The notes under the pieces: generated by a model
What the model was told of the DNA's origin: nothing
Database searches by the model: none
Seen by the model: only the letters and a program-made list of their open reading frames with translations
Made by a program: the position numbers and the translations under genes
Part shown: positions 5,416 to 9,775 of the stretch, in pieces
How positions within the stretch are numbered: position 1 is the stretch's first letter
Layout of the letters: the number at the start of each line of letters is the position of its first letter
Source of the DNA: CAYHBO01 sp964354855
GTDB taxonomy: Bacteria > Babelota > Babeliae > Babelales > RVW-14
Assembly (NCBI GenBank): GCA_964354855.1
Contig: CAYHBO010000050.1
Location: forward strand, 1-9,775
Reading direction: 5' to 3'
Length of the DNA: 9,775 nucleotides

Positions 5416-6483
5416 TTAGCGAATTTTTAATGTTAAAAAGGTAAGAACACAGAGAATGATTGAAATAATCCAGAACCGAACGGTTACTTTGGTTTCTTTC
5501 CAGCCCATCAATTCAAAGTGGTGATGGATCGGTGCCATGCGGAAAATTCGTTTACCGAAACATTTGAATGAAAAGACTTGTAAAATAACGGATACCGTTT
5601 CAAGGACAAATATTCCTCCTGCAATGAGCAGTAATAATTCTTGTCGTGCGAATAGTGCTAAAAGCGCAAGCCCTGCGCCAAGTGAAAGAGATCCAACATC
5701 TCCCATGAAAACTTCTGCTGGATGGGTGTTATACCATAAAAAACCTAACAGTGTGCCAACGAAAATGGTTCCTAAGACGGCCAACTCAGCGCTTCCTGCG
5801 AAGGGGATATAAAGGTAGTGAGAAAAGCTTACATGTCCCGCGAGATAGGCGATCCAGGCAAACGAGGCAAAATTAAAAATAAGCGGACCGGTTGCCAATC
5901 CATCAAGACCATCGGTTAAATTAACGGCATTACTGGTAGCAACGATAATAAATACGCCCCAAGGGATAATGAATAAGCCAAGTTGTGGCATGACATTTTT
6001 AAAGAATGGGATACATAGACGAGTATCGATTGGACAGATCATGTACCAAAGAATCATGATGATTGTTGCGGTAGCTATTTGTAAGAGAAATTTTTTACGT
6101 GCTGAGATGCCTTTGTGTTGTTTTATTTTTGCCCAGTCATCAAGAAACCCAATGGTTCCAAAGCTGGTGATGCCAAGTAAGAAAATCCAGACTTTAGGGT
6201 TGCTCAGGTTGCACCATAAAAAAGCGTTTAAAAGAACAAGCCCTAAAATAAAAAGGCCACCCATGGTTGGGGTATTATTTTTTTGCTGATGATTTTCAGG
6301 GGTCCATTCACGAACTTTTGAGCGGAATTTTTTTTGGAGAATGCCAATGGCCCAATCGCCAAAGATAAAGGCGAAAATAATTGAACTTAAAAAGGCTATG
6401 ATGGCGCGTACGCTGACATAATGAAGTAAGTTTGCAAAGGGGTTGGTTGTGGGATCAAAAAGTTGGGATAGATGATATATCAT
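5416..6483 (-). CDS. mraY: phospho-N-acetylmuramoyl-pentapeptide-transferase
   Basis: MraY moves phospho-MurNAc-pentapeptide from UDP to undecaprenyl phosphate to form lipid I, the first membrane step of peptidoglycan synthesis. The 355-residue protein is close to the E. coli length of 360, with about ten hydrophobic segments. Motifs in place are NTPTMGG (70-76), FLDDW with Asp115-Asp116, KNVMPQLGLF (162-171), NAVNLTDGLDGLA (185-197), FMGDVGS with Asp262 (catalytic Asp267 in E. coli), and RMAPIHHHFELMGW with the His320-322 cluster. The ATG at 6483 aligns with the usual family start, though no Shine-Dalgarno is visible. It lies outside a dcw cluster: no mur, ftsW or ftsI gene adjoins it, and both neighbours are likely exported proteins. 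A TTATAA -10-like element lies upstream without a convincing -35. No terminator is seen in the 93 nt before the collagen-like gene. Confidence 0.96.
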   Translation of the reverse strand: MIYHLSQLFDPTTNPFANLLHYVSVRAIIAFLSSIIFAFIFGDWAIGILQKKFRSKVREWTPENHQQKNNTPTMGGLFILGLVLLNAFLWCNLSNPKVWIFLLGITSFGTIGFLDDWAKIKQHKGISARKKFLLQIATATIIMILWYMICPIDTRLCIPFFKNVMPQLGLFIIPWGVFIIVATSNAVNLTDGLDGLATGPLIFNFASFAWIAYLAGHVSFSHYLYIPFAGSAELAVLGTIFVGTLLGFLWYNTHPAEVFMGDVGSLSLGAGLALLALFARQELLLLIAGGIFVLETVSVILQVFSFKCFGKRIFRMAPIHHHFELMGWKETKVTVRFWIISIILCVLTFLTLKIR

Positions 6484-6574
6484 CGGTTAATCTTTTGAAG
6501 GTAAGAGAGGTTATTCTTTTGTTATGAAGAAAACTAACTCTACCACAGACTTATAAACATTTGTATAGCTGTGT

Positions 6575-8074
6575 TTACTTTGTGCGCTTTTTCGGTTTTG
6601 TTTTTATGGTAAGCAGTGCTTTTATCTCGTCTGTCTTTGCTACATCTACCGGCAGATATCCAAGCGTGTTCTTTATGGTAGCGTTTGCTTTGGCGGCGAG
6701 AAGAGCCATAACAATTTCTTGATGCCCGAGTTCAGCGGCTCGATATAACGGGGTATTTCCATTTTTGTTTTGTAGATTAACGTTAATTTTTGGATTTTTT
6801 AACAGAGCCTCAATGACATTTAAACGTTCGTTTTCAACCGCCATATGTAACGGGGAGATGTTTAGTGCGGTAAGTGCGTTAACATCATCTCCTCGTATGA
6901 TACATGTTTCAACGTCTTCTTTTGTGACTGCTTTATGAAGATCTGTATGCCCGACTTTTTGTTCAACTTTAACAATTGGCGTTTCTTGTGATGGGGTTAA
7001 TGCTTTTTCGAGTTTATTGGCTTTCTCTCGGGCTACATATTTTGCTTGATGTAGTGTTACATGTGCAAAAAAAGCACGAGGAGTAACAGAGTCTAAAGGG
7101 ATGATAAATTTTATAATTTCTTTGAGGTATCCCTTTGAGTATTGAGGGATGATGGTTTGTGAGAACTGCTCAGCAGTTTCTTTTATTTTTTGCATGAGTT
7201 TTGGATTATTATTGGTTTTTACTAATTCTGTTAGCATGTTCTGCCAGATTCCTAGTTGCTCTAAAGAGCTTATTCCCTGTTCACTTAAGATTGATTCTTG
7301 AGCTCTGTTGATAAAATCTTTTAATTTTTTGTCATAGAGGTTAGTTAATTCGATTAACTCATTTTTATATTCTTCATCATAAAAATTACTGGTAGTAATG
7401 GCTTGAGTTAATGTTGCTATGCTATCATCAACGCGTAGGTTCGGGGTCTTATAATCATCGGCATTTGAAACATTGATGTCGTTTGATTTTCTTGTAAAGT
7501 CCTTTTGTGCTTGAGTTTTTTTAAATACGTCATCGACTTCTTGATCAACAAAACGTTCATAAATAATTTCATTAATGATGTCATTAATCATGTCTTGGTG
7601 CGTTTTACTTAAGTATTTAAATAAGAAGTTTCTGCTTTTTTGAATCAGACTATTTCTAAGATTTTTTATCCACATAGGACATGAGAGGAACGGTTGTTCT
7701 GATGTAGATTCTTTATGCTGAGTCTCATTAATTTGCTTTGCAATGAGTTTTGTAGCTACGAGTATGGTAACTTTGTTTGCGTATGTTATTTCAGAGAGTT
7801 CTTTTTGCCAATTCATGAGTTGATTTAATGTATTAGTGACTCGTTCTACAGTGTCTTGATCGTAGGTGGGCATTATTGTTTGATAGTAGAGCAGAATTAG
7901 GTCTTGTAAGTTTTGTTTGAGCTTTGTGCTGTAGGGTTCGGTCTTTTTAATTTGAGTAATGATTCTTTTGTATGCATGGTTACAATCATTGATAGCGGTT
8001 AGAGATGCTTGTTCTGCATAGATAGGAGAGATGGTAATCATTGCTAAGATAAAAAATGATAAAAATTTATTCAT
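6575..8074 (-). CDS. secreted ankyrin-repeat protein
   Basis: From ATG 8074 the protein has 499 residues. A signal peptide (MNKFLSFFILAMITISPIYA, likely cleaved after Ala20) is followed by about 350 mostly helical residues of no recognised family and a C-terminal ankyrin block (about 375-490). The block holds a degenerate unit (GHTDLHKAV), two good ones (SPLHMAVENERLNVIEALLKN; NTPLYRAAELGHQEIVMALLAAKA) and a partial cap (GYLPVDVAKTDEIKALL), then a basic tail KTKPKKRTK. Ankyrin repeats bind proteins. In intracellular bacteria such exported proteins are often host-directed effectors, but that role is inferred. Residues 48-95 and 232-284 look like a divergent duplication. I chose ATG 8074 because GGGGGGA (8087-8081) ends 6 nt upstream and the protein then begins with its signal peptide; the ATG at 8089 lacks a ribosome site. 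No promoter is visible, so the gene may be read from the upstream gene through the hairpin at 8098-8141. Confidence 0.9.
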   Translation of the reverse strand: MNKFLSFFILAMITISPIYAEQASLTAINDCNHAYKRIITQIKKTEPYSTKLKQNLQDLILLYYQTIMPTYDQDTVERVTNTLNQLMNWQKELSEITYANKVTILVATKLIAKQINETQHKESTSEQPFLSCPMWIKNLRNSLIQKSRNFLFKYLSKTHQDMINDIINEIIYERFVDQEVDDVFKKTQAQKDFTRKSNDINVSNADDYKTPNLRVDDSIATLTQAITTSNFYDEEYKNELIELTNLYDKKLKDFINRAQESILSEQGISSLEQLGIWQNMLTELVKTNNNPKLMQKIKETAEQFSQTIIPQYSKGYLKEIIKFIIPLDSVTPRAFFAHVTLHQAKYVAREKANKLEKALTPSQETPIVKVEQKVGHTDLHKAVTKEDVETCIIRGDDVNALTALNISPLHMAVENERLNVIEALLKNPKINVNLQNKNGNTPLYRAAELGHQEIVMALLAAKANATIKNTLGYLPVDVAKTDEIKALLTIKTKPKKRTK

Positions 8075-8097
8075 TATAAGTCCCCCCATTTTAGGTT

Positions 8098-8141
8098 ATG
8101 GCATAAGAGCGTTGAGAAGTTTCTCAGCGCTCTTATGCCAT
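8098..8141. repeat. near-perfect 21-bp inverted repeat between two exported-protein genes
   Basis: The arms 8098-8118 and 8121-8141 are reverse complements over 21 positions except one G-T wobble (8112/8127), with only 2 nt between them, so an RNA stem of 19-20 pairs is expected. It starts right after the stop of the minus-strand helical protein and ends 23 nt before the start of the ankyrin gene. On the minus strand it is followed by AACCTAAAAT, not a T-run. The plus-strand side is T-rich (8141-8155) but lies inside the coding end of the helical gene. It could be a partial terminator, an RNase III-type processing site or a 3' stabiliser. Confidence 0.85.
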
Positions 8142-8146
8142 TTAAT

Positions 8147-9775
8147 TTATTTTTTAGGTTTTGCGGTTAACCCAAGAAACTTAAATCCAAGATTGATAAA
8201 TTCGCTATCGCATCCAGTATCGGCTTTGATTTTTACGATGGCTGCTTTAAATTCATCACGTTGTGTAGCGAATGTCTTATCTGCAAGTTTTTCCTTTAAG
8301 TCTTCGAATAGACTTTTTTGGGTAAGAATTGTTGGGTATGGATTATCAAGAATGACGTTTACTTCGGCATTCAGCTTATTGAGGGCCTTATCAGTATCTA
8401 GATGTGCTATCTTAAAGGTCTTTGCACGCATTTTTGCAAGGAGATCATTAAGTTTTGTATCTTCAGGCTCCATTTCTGCTTCTAGTTTTCTAAGAGCATC
8501 TTGATAATCTTTGTATAGTTCCTTCCCAGCTGGATTTTTTCCTCTTGTCTCATTAATGGTGATATGTTGCTGTGCGATTTTTTGGTTTAAAGCCGCGATC
8601 TCGTTTTTTATGTCAGTTATAGGCTTTATATTCTTTAACAGATCTTTTAACTCGACATTAAGTTCTTTTACCCGGCTTTCATCTTTAGCAAGGTTGATTT
8701 TGAGTTTATTAATTGTTTCATTTGCATCAACAGAGGTGAAGCCATTAATCCTTGCTATCTCTTCTAAGTAAATAATTTCTATCTTATTTCTGAGCTCAAG
8801 AATTTTTTCTATATGAGCTATTTTTTGTTCAAGAGTTATTTTCCCTTTTGGAGCGGCATAACTGTTTGTCATTTCTTTAAGTTTGTTATTAAGTGCTTGA
8901 TACGCTTCTTTTCCTTCTTTATTTTCGAGGAAGCTAAACATTTTTTTACTCTTGTCGTTATTCTTATTCCATTTATCCTTATATGCTCCATTAGATTGCA
9001 TTAATGTGGCATGTTGTTTTGCAACTTTATCGAGCATGTTCCATATAGCTTTCAATGCTAATTTTGTGGCAATGGGAGCTTTTTCAGTCATATCAACATT
9101 AGTTTTTGCAAGAGTAGCTTTATCGGTTTCAGATAGTTCTATTGTGTGATCAGTTTTAAAAAAATCCCAGACCCAGCCAAATCCTTTATCGTCAAGACTC
9201 TTTTGGATGCCGTTTTTTTGGTCGTTCATGATTGAACTTAAAATTTCTTCAATGATCTCTTGAATTTCGCCTTTTGATTCTTTTACTGCATCTTTCATTC
9301 CTGCATGTTGAAGTGTCTTTTTATAGCGACTGATGAGCGTTAAAAACTCCATGCTTTTTGTATTTGCATCAAGATTTGATTCTAAAATAGTCCATATCCG
9401 TAGTAAACAATTGAAGCCACTTGAGAGGGGTTCTTCTATTTCTCCATCTTTAATAACTACCATGGCCTTCTTTAAGGCTTTTGCTGCTAATGGCCACTGT
9501 TTTTTTGTAAAGTCGTTTATGCCCGCTGTGAGAAAGCTTAAAACACTGAATTCCTCAGTCTCTTCTGATCTTGAAGCATAGAGGTCTGTACTGCTTAATT
9601 TAAGTGTTATTGTGCCCGGTTCGAGTTTTTTTGTTATGTTTCCAGAGCCACCTTCACCACAGTTAATCGTTAACATGTAATCTTCGAAGATCTTACCTTC
9701 AATAACAAGCTCATCTGCATAATAATCAGCTTTCTGAAACATATTTCTATCATCAACCGGTTCAGTTGTCGGTGT
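8147..9775 (-). CDS. long helical/coiled-coil protein of unknown function, 5' end beyond the window
   Basis: I do not recognise this protein. The frame is open to the right edge: eleven more codons (TPTTEPVDDRN) precede the first Met at 9742, which has no ribosome site, so the N-terminus lies outside and at least 542 residues are coded here. The first visible part is beta-like (LTINCGEGGSGNITKKLEPGTITLKLSS). The rest is strongly helical and charged. Heptad-like segments suggest coiled coil in the second half, such as TINKLKINLAKDESRVKEL, IKNEIAALNQKIAQQ and QDALRKLEAEMEPEDTKL. The C-terminus is basic (LTAKPKK), recalling the tail of the adjacent ankyrin protein. No enzyme motif, transmembrane segment or ankyrin repeat is seen. 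A signal peptide could exist in the missing start. The same strand and 72-nt gap suggest joint expression with the ankyrin gene. A structural or effector role is possible but unsupported. Confidence 0.82.
   Translation of the reverse strand, partial: TPTTEPVDDRNMFQKADYYADELVIEGKIFEDYMLTINCGEGGSGNITKKLEPGTITLKLSSTDLYASRSEETEEFSVLSFLTAGINDFTKKQWPLAAKALKKAMVVIKDGEIEEPLSSGFNCLLRIWTILESNLDANTKSMEFLTLISRYKKTLQHAGMKDAVKESKGEIQEIIEEILSSIMNDQKNGIQKSLDDKGFGWVWDFFKTDHTIELSETDKATLAKTNVDMTEKAPIATKLALKAIWNMLDKVAKQHATLMQSNGAYKDKWNKNNDKSKKMFSFLENKEGKEAYQALNNKLKEMTNSYAAPKGKITLEQKIAHIEKILELRNKIEIIYLEEIARINGFTSVDANETINKLKINLAKDESRVKELNVELKDLLKNIKPITDIKNEIAALNQKIAQQHITINETRGKNPAGKELYKDYQDALRKLEAEMEPEDTKLNDLLAKMRAKTFKIAHLDTDKALNKLNAEVNVILDNPYPTILTQKSLFEDLKEKLADKTFATQRDEFKAAIVKIKADTGCDSEFINLGFKFLGLTAKPKK

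Noticed and set aside
5537..6289. Plus-strand open frames opposite mraY
   Set aside because: mraY on the other strand is certain from its motifs; these are complements without features of their own.
6554..6577. Inverted repeat TAAACA/TGTTTA as terminator of the ankyrin gene
   Set aside because: Only 6 AT-rich pairs with a 12-nt loop, overlapping the stop codon and lacking a T-run; such pairs are expected by chance here.
8031..9581. Several plus-strand open frames (for example 8031-8504, 8511-8771, 9333-9581)
   Set aside because: They are antisense to the two long minus-strand genes, have no ribosome sites or recognisable domains, and are rich in Ser/Phe/Leu as expected from the complement of Lys/Glu/Asp-rich coding DNA.
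1..9775. Phage or transposon content explaining the accessory genes
   Set aside because: No integrase, transposase, terminal inverted repeats or tRNA attachment site could be found on either strand.

Overview
This AT-rich window has compact, leader-poor gene spacing and carries envelope genes of a Gram-negative bacterium: KdsA for Kdo and LPS, and MraY for peptidoglycan. Beside them are exported proteins of a kind common in host-associated lineages: a signal-peptide ankyrin protein, a collagen-like protein with a BclA/C1q-like head, and two exported or structural proteins with no recognised family. This mix resembles Dependentiae (TM6/Babeliae) or another protist-associated bacterium. That placement is inference from gene content, not from a phylogenetic marker. 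Exactly 100 N inside the collagen-like gene mark a scaffold gap, so this is a draft or metagenomic assembly.

Layout. Positions 70-831 (+) hold a HicA/HicB toxin-antitoxin pair with a candidate promoter/operator and a strong terminator. Positions 874-1502 (-) hold a small lysine/alanine-rich exported protein of unknown function, with a terminator below it and a hairpin in its leader. Positions 1617-4219 (+) hold a tight housekeeping operon, pth-efp-nusB-kdsA: translation quality control, elongation, transcription antitermination and Kdo synthesis. nusB follows efp after 1 nt, and kdsA overlaps nusB by an ATGA. A bidirectional terminator at 4245-4273 separates it from the convergent minus-strand block.

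Positions 4294-9775 (-), read right to left, contain: a long helical or coiled-coil protein whose start lies beyond the right edge; a near-perfect 21-bp inverted repeat; a secreted ankyrin-repeat protein; mraY; and the collagen-like protein. mraY is the only housekeeping gene here, placed among likely surface or secreted proteins.

The housekeeping genes look complete, with their catalytic residues in place. No CRISPR array, insertion sequence, integrase, tRNA or rRNA was seen. No clearly new multi-gene system can be claimed. The points most worth following are the collagen-like adhesin (unresolved tandem repeats, collagen triplets inside its globular head), the internal duplication in the ankyrin protein, the unassigned helical protein beside it, the small lysine-rich exported protein, and the 21-bp stem at 8098-8141.
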